A stretch of 34,511 nucleotides of DNA from Syntrophobacter sp. SbD2 (lineage in GTDB: Bacteria; Desulfobacterota; Binatia; UBA9968): the NCBI GenBank assembly GCA_945889495.1, contig CAMDBU010000053.1, positions 1 through 34,511 of the forward strand, given 5' to 3'. A program made the translations under genes and the position numbers. Positions 1 to 7,733 of the stretch are shown here, piece after piece. Positions within the stretch are counted from its first letter, which is position 1. The number at the start of each line of letters is the position of its first letter. The notes beneath the pieces were generated by a model, which saw nothing but the letters and a program-made list of their open reading frames with translations, was not told the origin of the DNA and ran no database searches.

Positions 1-3
1 GTT

Positions 4-148
4 CGTCCAGAAGTTGACGCAACGCGTGTGGGGATTCGCAATAACTCCAAAACTTTGCCGTTCGCACATGAAAACACGAAACCCGCGTGTTGCGCTCAAA
101 AATTAGCAGGCCGGGTTCTAAAAAAACGGGGTTTTCTGTCAGGCACTA
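4..148 (+). repeat. Left copy of 145-bp terminal inverted repeat
   Basis: Bases 4-148 match the reverse complement of 34367-34511 over 145 bp with one mismatch (G at base 38, where the other copy reads A). The identity stops sharply after GGCACTA; beyond it the two flanks are unrelated. The inner part has an A7 run followed by CGGGG, close to the edge. The inner edge falls inside a CD-NTase reading frame, so the repeat looks inserted into that gene. It is probably the end of an insertion sequence or similar element that broke the assembly; the element's body is not in the window, so its family cannot be named. Confidence 0.93.
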
Positions 149-432
149 AATATGCTCGTGGCGAATCATCAATCGTATACGATATCGACATAAAACGAAT
201 CCTTCGGCAGCTAGCCGATGCGCAACTGGCTGACATGCAAGATCCGATGGGGGTGTCGGGCTATATTCCCGCTTGTAAGAGTGACGCGCAGTTTAAAGAT
301 GCGATTTCAAAAATTGAGACCGCGGCCGTACGGGCTGAGAAAGCACGAGACGCAGCTTCTAACGGAAAAATATCCGACGCTTTTGAATGGTGGCGCTTAC
401 TCTATAACAACGGGTTTCCCACCTATTATTAA
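28..432 (+). CDS. CBASS CD-NTase (SMODS-type), C-terminal fragment fused to repeat sequence
   Basis: Only the C-terminal part of a CBASS nucleotide cyclase remains. Full-length members make cyclic oligonucleotide signals after phage infection. The frame is open from base 1, but codons before about base 149 come from the terminal repeat, so residues 1-40 of this reading are not enzyme. From residue 41 the protein reads like a SMODS C-terminal region: an ADMQDPMG stretch, a helix with AEKARDAA, and the closing AFEWWRLLYNNGFPTYY, which fits the conserved 'AF..W..lF...FP' tail. The nucleotidyltransferase core (GS motif and catalytic Asp residues) is missing, so this copy cannot be active. It ends 2 nt before the S-4TM effector gene, the usual cyclase-effector arrangement. 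The family call rests on the tail motif and the neighbour. The missing 5' part should lie beyond the repeat, either in another contig or lost. Confidence 0.72.
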   Translation: MGIRNNSKTLPFAHENTKPACCAQKLAGRVLKKRGFLSGTKYARGESSIVYDIDIKRILRQLADAQLADMQDPMGVSGYIPACKSDAQFKDAISKIETAAVRAEKARDAASNGKISDAFEWWRLLYNNGFPTYY

Positions 433-434
433 TC

Positions 435-1352
435 GTGAATAATATTCACTTACTTCAAAACGAGCCGAAGCAGCTTGATCGGTTGGCCGCTCATCGTCAG
501 CTCTATTCCACAGCGAAGCGAGTATTAGCTGCGCAGGCGATTTTGGGTGGCCCGATAGCTGTCGCGTCGGTTCTTGCAATCACAGCGATGCCTGATTTGA
601 AGGGATATGCCGCTTTTTGGGGCTTGATCGTGTCATTAGGTGATATGTTGTGGCTTAATCCGTGGCAGAAGAGACTCCGAGAAAACGCAGCTAAAATCCA
701 GGAATCTTTTGATTGTGAGGTGCTTCAAATACCTTGGAATAATATTAAGACGGGAAATTGGCCCGATGCTGAACTTGTAAAGGAGCAGTCTGACAAACAT
801 AGAAAAAGGGCTCCAGAGATGCCGCCGCTTGAAAACTGGTATGCTCCCGTCGTTGGAGAACTCTCCTGGGACTTAGCCCGTATTGTATGTCAGCGGTCGA
901 ACTGCTGGTGGGAGTCAAAGCAGCGCCGCCGGTATACCGTTTGGATTGTGGGTGGGCTAGTTGCTGTCGGTGTAGCAGCTCTTGGCCTCGGATTGGTCGG
1001 CGGATTGACGGTCGAAAAACTGTTTCTCGCGATTATTGCGCCGTTGATGCCGGCTGTTATCCTTGGTGTCCGGCAGTGGACCGAACACTCTGAGGCTGCG
1101 ACCAGACTCGATAAACTCAAGGAGCATGCGGAACGGCTGTGGGCTGACGCCTTTAATCACCTTAACAGCACCGAACTTCTCTCCAAGTCTCGTGCTCTTC
1201 AGGACGAGATTTTCGAGAGCCGAAAGCGAAGTCCCCTGGTTTTCGACTGGATCTTTCGTCGTCTACGAAACGAGTACGAAGCTCAAATGAACCATGGGGC
1301 ACAGGAACTCGTCGATGATGCGAAACGGCGACTCGGCGTGGACAAAAGTTGA
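435..1352 (+). CDS. S-4TM family CBASS membrane effector
   Basis: This 305-aa protein fits the SMODS-associated four-TM effector family (S-4TM), predicted to open or disrupt the inner membrane when it senses the cyclase's nucleotide product. Four hydrophobic segments are visible in two pairs, at about residues 31-52, 56-74, 167-190 and 194-213. A soluble segment between the pairs carries the family-like FDCEVLQIPWN (residues 92-102), and a charged helical C-terminal tail follows. The GTG start lies 2 nt after the cyclase stop with no clear Shine-Dalgarno, which suggests translational coupling. Base composition is visibly more AT-rich than in the metabolic genes further right, consistent with acquisition by transfer. 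The gene appears intact, but its partner cyclase is truncated in this contig. The family assignment is from remembered features and context, not from a search. Confidence 0.78.
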   Translation: MNNIHLLQNEPKQLDRLAAHRQLYSTAKRVLAAQAILGGPIAVASVLAITAMPDLKGYAAFWGLIVSLGDMLWLNPWQKRLRENAAKIQESFDCEVLQIPWNNIKTGNWPDAELVKEQSDKHRKRAPEMPPLENWYAPVVGELSWDLARIVCQRSNCWWESKQRRRYTVWIVGGLVAVGVAALGLGLVGGLTVEKLFLAIIAPLMPAVILGVRQWTEHSEAATRLDKLKEHAERLWADAFNHLNSTELLSKSRALQDEIFESRKRSPLVFDWIFRRLRNEYEAQMNHGAQELVDDAKRRLGVDKS

Positions 1353-1364
1353 TAATCCGTAGTT

Positions 1365-4300
1365 ATGAGCCCAAGCGACTACACCGAAGAGTATCTTGTC
1401 GAACAGCCCGCCATTGAACTCTTCGCGGAGCTGGGTTGGCAGACGGTGTCGGCTTTGGAAGAAACATTCGGCTCCGCCGAACCCTCAGCCCAGCCCTTTC
1501 CCGGTGGGCGAGGGGGTTGGTTAGGGCGCGAGACCAAGTCGGAAGTTGTTCTCATCCCAAAACTCCGCGCGGCACTGGAGCGGTTGAATCCGGACCTACC
1601 CATTGACGCGATCAATTCCGCAATCGATGAGCTGGCACGCGACCGCTCCGCGATGGGTCTCGCTGGTGCGAATCGGGAAATTTGGGAGTTAATGCGAGAC
1701 GGCGTGAAGGTTTCGATTGTCGATCGCGAACGTGGAGGGATTAAAACCGAGCGAGCGCGGGTCGTCGATTGGGACAATCCACAGGCGAATGACTTTCTGC
1801 TCGTGAGCCAGATGACGATCACGGGCGAGCTTTATACTTGCCGGCCTGATCTGATCGGATTCGTCAACGGTCTGCCGCTCGTCATCATTGAACTCAAGAA
1901 GCCTGGCGTTCCCGCCAAGCAGGCGTTCGACGATAATCTCACCAGCTATAAACATCTGCAAAACGGCATCCCCGCGCTGTTTTGGTACAACGCACTCTTG
2001 ATCGCTTCCAACGGCGCCGATAGCCGCGTCGGTTCGCTGACGGCGGAGTGGGATCGCTTCACCGAGTGGAAACGCATCGAACGCGAGGACGAGCCACGGC
2101 GAGTGTCGCTCGAAGTAATGCTGCGCGGCCTGTGCGAGCCGACAAGGCTCTTGGACTTCGTCGAGAACTTCACGCTTTTCTCCGAGCACAAGAGCGGACT
2201 CGTCAAAGCCATTGCTCAAAATCATCAGTATCTTGGAGTGAACAACGCGATCCGCGCGACGCTGGCGGCGCGCGAAGCGGGCCATGGGCGGGGCGGTGTC
2301 TTTTGGCAGACTCAAGGTTCAGGCAAAAGCTTCGCCATGGTGTTCTTCGCGCAAAAGATTCTGCGCAAGGTGCCGGGCAACTGGACCTTCGTGATCGTGA
2401 CCGACCGGGTCGAGCTGGACGAGCAGATCGCCAAAACCTTCGCCGCCTGCGGCGCGGTGAGCGATGCCAACATCAGTCATGCCGAAACCGGCGCCGAGCT
2501 ACGCGAGCTACTAACGGGCAACAACCGCTACGTCTTCACGCTGATTCACAAGTTTCAGACGCCGGAATCGCTCTGCGACCGGCGCGACGTGATCGTGCTC
2601 ACCGACGAGGCGCACCGCACGCAGTACGACACCCTGGCGCTCAACATGCGCGCGGCATTGCCCAACGCGCTTTTCCTCGCGTTCACCGGGACGCCGTTGA
2701 TCGCAGGCGAGGAACGCACGCGCGAAGTGTTCGGCGATTACGTGTCGATCTACGACTTCCAGCAATCGGTGGAAGACGGCGCGACGGTGCCGCTGTTTTA
2801 CGAGAACCGCACGCCGGAGTTGCATCTCGATAATCCCAATCTCAACGACGACATCTACGAGCTGATCGAACAGGCCGACTTGTCCGAAGAAGCGGAGAAG
2901 CGGCTGGAGCGCGAACTTGGCCGGCAGTACCATCTGATCACGCGCGACGACCGGCTGGAGACCGTCGCCAAGGATATAGTTCGCCATTTTCTCGGCCGCG
3001 GCTTTCAAGGCAAGGCGATGGTGGTGTCCATCGATAAGCCGACCGCCTATCGCATGTACGATAAGGTTCGGAAGTACTGGAAGGAAGAGTACGAGCGGGT
3101 GGAGATGGCGCTCAGGCGTGAACGGCCGTCGGATGAATTTCGAGCTGAACTTGAGGAGCGGTTGGAGGTTCTCAAAACCACCGACATGGCTGTGGTGGTG
3201 TCGCCGGGTCAGAACGAAGTCGAAGATCTTAAGGCCATCGGCATTGACGTGGTGCCGCATCGCAAGCGTATGATCGCTGAAAAGCTCGACGAAAAATTCA
3301 AAGACCCGGCCGATCCGTTTCGTTTGGTGTTTGTCTGCGCCATGTGGCTCACCGGTTTCGACGCGCCGAGCTGCTCGACGATCTATCTCGACAAGCCGAT
3401 GCGCAATCACACGCTGATGCAAACCATCGCCCGCGCCAACCGCGTCTATCCCGGCAAGCAGAGCGGCTTGATCGTCGACTACGCCAACGTGTTTGCGTCG
3501 CTAGAAAAAGCGTTGGCGATCTACGGCAAAGGGCAGGGCGGTGAAACGCCGCTGCGCGATAAGAAGGAGCTGGCGGAGCAGTTGCGTTTGGCGGTCAACG
3601 ACACGACGGCGTTCTGCCGGCTAAATGGCATCGAACTGGCGCGGATCGAGGCGATCTCGACCGCCAACTTCGCCCGCGTGGGGGCGATCCAGGAGGCGGC
3701 GGATAAACTCATGGCGCCGGAAAACTTGCGCCGCGACTTTTTGAGCAAGGCCGGTTTGGTCGGCGCGCTCTATCGCGCGGTCAAGCCGGACGTCGCGGCG
3801 ATCGAACTCGCGCCACGCTGCGGCTGTATCCTGGCGATCGCCGAGCGTATCCGTGCCATCGTGGACCCGCCGGATATATCGTATGTGCTGCAAGGCATTC
3901 AGGAGCTGCTTGACGAATCGATTGCCGCGGTGCCGTTTACCATCAGCGAGAAGAAGGGCGGCTACTTCGATCTTTCAAAGATCGACTTTGCCGCGCTGCG
4001 AAAAAAATTCGCCAAGGACAAACCGACCAACACCGATCTGGAGCGTTTAAAAGCCGCCGTGCGCGCGCAGTTGGAGCGCCTGGTGCGGCTTAATCGGACG
4101 CGCGCCGATTACCTGACTAAATTTCAGGACCTGATCGACAGCTACAACGCCGGTAGCCGCAACATCGACGATATATTCCGAGAACTGCTCGACCTCTCCG
4201 GCATCCTCACCGAAGAGCAGACCCGCCATGTGCGCGAGAACTTGAGCGAAGAAGAGTTGACGATTTTCGATATCCTGACGCGCCCCGGCCCCGACCTGAC

Positions 4301-4556
4301 CACCGAAGAACATGACGAGGTCAAAAAAGTCGCCCGCCAGTTGTTGGAGCGGTTGAACGAGCTGCTAGTGATTGGCTGGCGGCAAAGAGTTGGCAGCCGA
4401 GCGCGGGTGCGGTTAGCCATTGAAGATGCGCTGGACGAAGGTCTACCGCGCGCTTACTCGAAAGACGTCTATCAAACCAAGTGCACGGCGGTCTTCGAGC
4501 ATGTCTACGAGAGTTACCAGGGGGAGGGGAAAAGCGTGTACGCGGAAAGTCGGTGA
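1365..4556 (+). CDS. hsdR: Type I restriction endonuclease, R subunit
   Basis: This is the 1063-aa motor and nuclease subunit of a type I restriction-modification enzyme, which translocates unmethylated DNA and cuts it. The N-terminal nuclease has the PD-(D/E)xK pattern (D162, then E176 and K178 in IIELKKP). The SF2 helicase motor shows Walker A TQGSGKS (316-322), DEAH (414-417), TGTP (441-444) and motif [10 protein letters not shown] near residue 685. The length is normal for the family. The ATG lies 12 nt after the S-4TM stop with no strong ribosome-binding site, so it is probably in the same operon as the CBASS genes. No hsdM or hsdS is present; they may lie left of the contig edge, since CBASS genes are often embedded in hsd loci. 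Residues about 37-53 are encoded by a palindromic repeat that is absent from the usual alignment at this point. Confidence 0.95.
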   Translation: MSPSDYTEEYLVEQPAIELFAELGWQTVSALEETFGSAEPSAQPFPGGRGGWLGRETKSEVVLIPKLRAALERLNPDLPIDAINSAIDELARDRSAMGLAGANREIWELMRDGVKVSIVDRERGGIKTERARVVDWDNPQANDFLLVSQMTITGELYTCRPDLIGFVNGLPLVIIELKKPGVPAKQAFDDNLTSYKHLQNGIPALFWYNALLIASNGADSRVGSLTAEWDRFTEWKRIEREDEPRRVSLEVMLRGLCEPTRLLDFVENFTLFSEHKSGLVKAIAQNHQYLGVNNAIRATLAAREAGHGRGGVFWQTQGSGKSFAMVFFAQKILRKVPGNWTFVIVTDRVELDEQIAKTFAACGAVSDANISHAETGAELRELLTGNNRYVFTLIHKFQTPESLCDRRDVIVLTDEAHRTQYDTLALNMRAALPNALFLAFTGTPLIAGEERTREVFGDYVSIYDFQQSVEDGATVPLFYENRTPELHLDNPNLNDDIYELIEQADLSEEAEKRLERELGRQYHLITRDDRLETVAKDIVRHFLGRGFQGKAMVVSIDKPTAYRMYDKVRKYWKEEYERVEMALRRERPSDEFRAELEERLEVLKTTDMAVVVSPGQNEVEDLKAIGIDVVPHRKRMIAEKLDEKFKDPADPFRLVFVCAMWLTGFDAPSCSTIYLDKPMRNHTLMQTIARANRVYPGKQSGLIVDYANVFASLEKALAIYGKGQGGETPLRDKKELAEQLRLAVNDTTAFCRLNGIELARIEAISTANFARVGAIQEAADKLMAPENLRRDFLSKAGLVGALYRAVKPDVAAIELAPRCGCILAIAERIRAIVDPPDISYVLQGIQELLDESIAAVPFTISEKKGGYFDLSKIDFAALRKKFAKDKPTNTDLERLKAAVRAQLERLVRLNRTRADYLTKFQDLIDSYNAGSRNIDDIFRELLDLSGILTEEQTRHVRENLSEEELTIFDILTRPGPDLTTEEHDEVKKVARQLLERLNELLVIGWRQRVGSRARVRLAIEDALDEGLPRAYSKDVYQTKCTAVFEHVYESYQGEGKSVYAESR
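1481..1530 (+). repeat. Palindromic intergenic-type repeat inside hsdR
   Basis: The sequence runs CCCTCAGCCCAGCCC ... GGGGGTTGGTTAGGG, an imperfect inverted repeat around a GGT centre. It resembles the CCCTCACCC/GGGTTAGGG palindromes usually found between genes, and resembles the element at 5571-5620 in this window. It is read in frame and adds a Pro/Gly-rich patch (PFPGGRGG) to HsdR without breaking the frame. Confidence 0.6.
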
Positions 4557-4592
4557 TCTTCGCGTCGATTTACTTTAGCCAAGTAAGCCTTC

Positions 4593-5642
4593 TCACCGGT
4601 TTTTCTGAAACAATCCTTCCTTCTCCAACTCTTGCACGAGACTAGCATCAACAAAGCTTGCCGGATTTGTGCCGCTGGCATCTTTGCCTAGCGTGCGCAG
4701 CAATTGTTTGACGCCTTCGAGGTCGACGTTGATGGTTTTTTGCAAATGTTTTTGGCCGTAGATGCGGTAGGACTCGGCTAAGATTTCCGGTTCTTCGACG
4801 CGGGTGTATTTGGCAAGTATCTTGATCGCGCCGTCGCGGTCGTTGTGGGTTTCTTGGACGCCTTGATAATAGGCGCGCAGCACGCGGAGCACGGTGTCGC
4901 GGTTGGACTTGATATAGGCGCGCCGGGTGCTGAGCGGCGAGTTCATGTAGGGGACGCCCAGGTCGGCGGAGTCGATGAGTTCGCGCAGGCCCAACTTCAT
5001 GCCGCGCAGGTTACTCGGCGCCGAGATCATGGCGCCGTCGACGAACGCCTTACTGACCGCAAGGATCATGTCTGGCATGCCGCCGCGGATCGCCATCACC
5101 GTGACATCGCGGCCGCGCTGCAGGTTATATTTATCCAAGATCATGCTCAGCACCAGGTCGGGCGAATCGCCCAGGCTGGTGACGCCGATCTTCTTGCCCT
5201 TTAAATCTTCCGGCCGTTTCAAATCGCCACGGGTCATGAGCGAAAACACCGGCACGTTGATGGTGTTGGCGATCACCGCGAGGTCGGCGCCGCGCAGAGT
5301 GGCGCCGATGACCGTGGGCGGCGAGGCGCGGGTGAATTGCACTTCACCGGCGATCAGCGCTTCGATGGCGATGCCGCGGATGTAGGTCAGTTCGACGTCG
5401 ACGCCCTGTTTGTCGAAGAGCTTTTTGTCCTTGGCGACAAACAGCGGCAGCATGGCGGCGCTGATCGAGCTGTAGGCGATGCGCACTGGGGCGGCGTGGG
5501 CGATCGTTGGGAAGATAACAAAAGCGGCCAGAATGAGTAGTGCTATTTCGCAGCTTCGAATGGCGCTTGCACCCCTATCCCAGCCTTTCCCCGTCGAGGG
5601 GAAAGGGGTAAGAGAGGGCGACCCGTTTGAATTTCGCATCAC
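4593..5642 (-). CDS. ABC transporter substrate-binding protein (SsuA/THI5/NMT1-like)
   Basis: This is a periplasmic type-II binding protein of about 330-349 aa from the NMT1/THI5/SsuA group, which binds small organic ligands such as sulfonates or pyrimidine precursors. The mature part starts around APVRIAYSS and keeps the family landmarks KKLFDKQGVDVEL, LKGKKIGV and a ligand-pocket GGMPD. The C-terminus ('FVDASLVQELEKEGLF') closely matches the binding protein at 18432-19433, so the two are paralogues. The N-terminus is odd. The frame is open from GTG 5642 or ATG 5639, but the first ~25 codons come from a palindromic repeat, after which a normal hydrophobic signal segment ending IAHA follows. 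The true start may be a non-ATG codon nearer that segment; no convincing Shine-Dalgarno was found. There is no permease or ATPase next to it. The ligand is unknown. Confidence 0.85.
   Translation of the reverse strand: MMRNSNGSPSLTPFPSTGKGWDRGASAIRSCEIALLILAAFVIFPTIAHAAPVRIAYSSISAAMLPLFVAKDKKLFDKQGVDVELTYIRGIAIEALIAGEVQFTRASPPTVIGATLRGADLAVIANTINVPVFSLMTRGDLKRPEDLKGKKIGVTSLGDSPDLVLSMILDKYNLQRGRDVTVMAIRGGMPDMILAVSKAFVDGAMISAPSNLRGMKLGLRELIDSADLGVPYMNSPLSTRRAYIKSNRDTVLRVLRAYYQGVQETHNDRDGAIKILAKYTRVEEPEILAESYRIYGQKHLQKTINVDLEGVKQLLRTLGKDASGTNPASFVDASLVQELEKEGLFQKNR
5571..5620. repeat. Palindromic repeat at the start of a binding-protein gene
   Basis: A perfect 9-bp stem, CCTTTCCCC (5584-5592) and GGGGAAAGG (5598-5606), surrounds a GTCGA loop, flanked by CCCCTATCCCAG and GGTAAGAGAGGG. 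It belongs to the same loose family as the element inside hsdR. It overlaps the apparent N-terminus of the binding protein on the minus strand, encoding the PSLTPFPSTGKGW stretch. Confidence 0.65.
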
Positions 5643-5675
5643 CGGCGTTAGTCGTATGCCGTTTCGCCTATCAAA

Positions 5676-6425
5676 CTAAGCCGCGGCTGCCGCGCTGCCG
5701 TTCAACTTCACGGCGCGGACGACGTATTCCATGTAGATCACATCGGCCATCACCCAGCGCATGCTGTTTTTCATCAGCTGGGCGTTGATGCAGGCTTCTT
5801 GGAGCTCTTTGGTGTCGGCGTATTTTTTTAAAATTTCCTTGCGCAAGAGGCCATGTTCTTGATCGACTTCGGCGTGCAGTTTGTAAAACGTCAGGGCGTC
5901 ATCGGGCACCCAGCTGTAGTGCTTGCGAAAAACCTCTAAGTCGCGGCTCATCGCCTTGGCGGTGTCGTCGCCTTCGGAGACCGCCACGCCCAACAGCCAG
6001 GAAGTTTTAAACGCCGCGTTGGCGAAGGCGTCGACGGCAAACTTGACGCCGTAGTGCGGTTCGGAGTTTTTTACGAACTCACGATCCATGCTCATGCCGA
6101 CGCAGACATCGAGCCAATACTCGGGATGGGGCTTGCCGGATTTGCCGATCAGGTCTTCGCCTTCCTCTTCGATCGCCTTGGGCAGCCACAGGCGGCGCAC
6201 GTCGGTGTGCGGGCAGTTGTAGAGGATCGAGTATTCCTTCACCGGCACTTGTTTGGTGAAGTAGTAGCGCTCTTTGCCCCAGCCTTGGAGTTGATCCTTG
6301 GTGCACCTGCCGTTGCGAAAGAGTTCTTCCCAAGGGTGGGCCGGCCGCTGGTGGTCTTGGCGATTGACCTCGAAAAAGGTCTTGATGAAATCATCGGGGT
6401 TGAGTTTTTGTGGGAGCGTGAACAT
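5676..6425 (-). CDS. PqqC/TENA-like, heme-oxygenase-fold diiron protein
   Basis: This 249-aa all-helical protein belongs to the heme-oxygenase-like superfamily that includes PqqC, TenA and diiron oxidases of the CADD type. Visible landmarks are HPWEELFRNG (30-39), a helix with EEEGED (87-91), H100, and the paired motif HAEVDQEHG (184-192). E88, H100, D188 and H191 fit metal-ligand positions of the diiron members, which suggests an oxygen-using redox enzyme rather than a thiaminase. No other pqq genes are nearby, so PQQ synthesis is not supported. The ATG at 6425 is preceded by AAGGAGA at a good distance. The stop is followed by the Ala-rich tail codons GSAAAAA. It lies 84 nt downstream of the bicupin gene on the same strand, so the two may be co-transcribed. 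The substrate is unknown. Confidence 0.8.
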   Translation of the reverse strand: MFTLPQKLNPDDFIKTFFEVNRQDHQRPAHPWEELFRNGRCTKDQLQGWGKERYYFTKQVPVKEYSILYNCPHTDVRRLWLPKAIEEEGEDLIGKSGKPHPEYWLDVCVGMSMDREFVKNSEPHYGVKFAVDAFANAAFKTSWLLGVAVSEGDDTAKAMSRDLEVFRKHYSWVPDDALTFYKLHAEVDQEHGLLRKEILKKYADTKELQEACINAQLMKNSMRWVMADVIYMEYVVRAVKLNGSAAAAA

Positions 6426-6509
6426 GGCCTGGGTCTCCTTGGGATGCGGTCACTGATAAAGGAAGGGCGCAGCATGCTGCGCCCCAATGACAAATTTATC
6501 GCCGAGAAA

Positions 6510-7523
6510 TTATCCCGCGGCTTCTTCGCGATAGTGGCCGATGGCGTCCATCAGCGGCTTGTCGTTCATGACGAAGAAGACCGCCGGGTCCTTGGAAGTG
6601 TTTTCATGGCGGTGGCTTTGCCAGAGCGGCACGACGAAAGAGTCGCCTTGCTCCCATTCGTAGCGCTTGTCGCCTATGTAGCTGACGCCGCTGCCGCGCC
6701 AGACATGATAGATATCCGAGCTGGTGTGGCGGTGGCTCTGGGTTTTTTCGCCGCCGCGCAGCATGTGGATCTGGCAGTTCATGGTCGGCAGCGTCGGCCC
6801 GCCGTTCAATGGATTGGCGTAGTCGAGGACGATGCCGTTGAACGGGTCGCCGGGATGCTCGCCGACTTTATTCAAGGCGCTTTCGGTGTCGGCCCATTTG
6901 TAGCAAAAGGCCGGCGGCTGGATCGAATTCGACTTAATCCAGGCTGGGCGCAGCGGGCCGGTGGTGGCCAGCGTGTAGCCCTCGGGGCGGGTGACCGTCT
7001 GTTTCTTGCGCGGATCGGGTTCGTGAAAATCGGTTTCCAGCAAGCGTACCAGGGGCGCGTCGAGGCCGTCTAGCCACATCATGTTCTCGCCGCGGTTTTC
7101 ATGATCATGCCAGGTCCAGCTCGGCGTGGTGACGAAATCGCCTTCGCCGATCTCGAACGATTCCCCTTCGACGATCAGCCTGGTGCCATGGCCTTTCAAA
7201 ATAAATCGAATCGCGCCGGCGATATGGCGGTGCGAGCCGGCGTTCTCGCCGGGCTTGAGGAGTTGGAGATTCAAAACGAGTGTCCGCGAGGTGCCGTTTT
7301 TCAAGGCTGGATTCCACATCTGAATCACCCGGCGGAACGACACGTCGAGGCCGACCACGTCGCCGGCTTTTTCCATGGCGGCGAACAGGTCCTTGCCTTT
7401 CCACAGGCAGGCGTCGAAGGACGGCACCGGTGTGCGCGCCATATCGCCCTGTTGGTTTTGCCAGTAGCCTTTGAAGTTTTTGCTCTGCAGCTCTTCTTCG
7501 AATTGTTTCAGCGCTTCGGACAT
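6510..7523 (-). CDS. Bicupin dioxygenase-like protein (gentisate 1,2-dioxygenase family)
   Basis: This 337-aa protein has two cupin barrels and resembles gentisate or 1-hydroxy-2-naphthoate dioxygenases, Fe(II) enzymes that cleave aromatic rings without a catechol. The first cupin has PGENAGSHRH (H98, H100) and WTWHDHE (H139, H141). The second has GGEKTQSHRH (H264, H266) and WQSHRHE (H304, H306). Unusually, both barrels appear to keep a full set of metal-binding His residues. The start at 7523 is chosen over an upstream in-frame ATG because GGAGGTGACACG directly precedes it. The gene lies immediately upstream of the PqqC-like gene on the same strand, so an operon is likely. The ring-cleavage substrate is not determinable from sequence alone. 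Confidence 0.85.
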   Translation of the reverse strand: MSEALKQFEEELQSKNFKGYWQNQQGDMARTPVPSFDACLWKGKDLFAAMEKAGDVVGLDVSFRRVIQMWNPALKNGTSRTLVLNLQLLKPGENAGSHRHIAGAIRFILKGHGTRLIVEGESFEIGEGDFVTTPSWTWHDHENRGENMMWLDGLDAPLVRLLETDFHEPDPRKKQTVTRPEGYTLATTGPLRPAWIKSNSIQPPAFCYKWADTESALNKVGEHPGDPFNGIVLDYANPLNGGPTLPTMNCQIHMLRGGEKTQSHRHTSSDIYHVWRGSGVSYIGDKRYEWEQGDSFVVPLWQSHRHENTSKDPAVFFVMNDKPLMDAIGHYREEAAG

Positions 7524-7733
7524 CGTGTCACCTCCAGATCGATTCTGTTCTTTTCTAGCGCGATTCGCGCCGCGGTTGCAAGGCGAGTGGCTTGGTTGCA
7601 ATAGGCGGACAACATATCGCCCAGGGCCGCCAGGTGACGGACTATGTGCAGGGGAATGCTCTTACGCCGCTGGAGTACTGGATTGTTGCCGCGGATGGGC
7701 TGGGTTAGCGGTTAGCGAGAAATAATCCGACAA

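Noticed and set aside
2511-3422. Long minus-strand open frame opposite hsdR (303 aa)
   Set aside because: It lies wholly opposite a well-supported HsdR and has an Arg/His/Val-biased composition typical of an antisense frame of GC-rich coding DNA.
6054-7073. Long plus-strand open frame (339 aa) across the PqqC-like and bicupin genes
   Set aside because: It spans two real minus-strand genes plus the gap between them, has no recognisable domain, and is the kind of shadow frame expected at this GC content.
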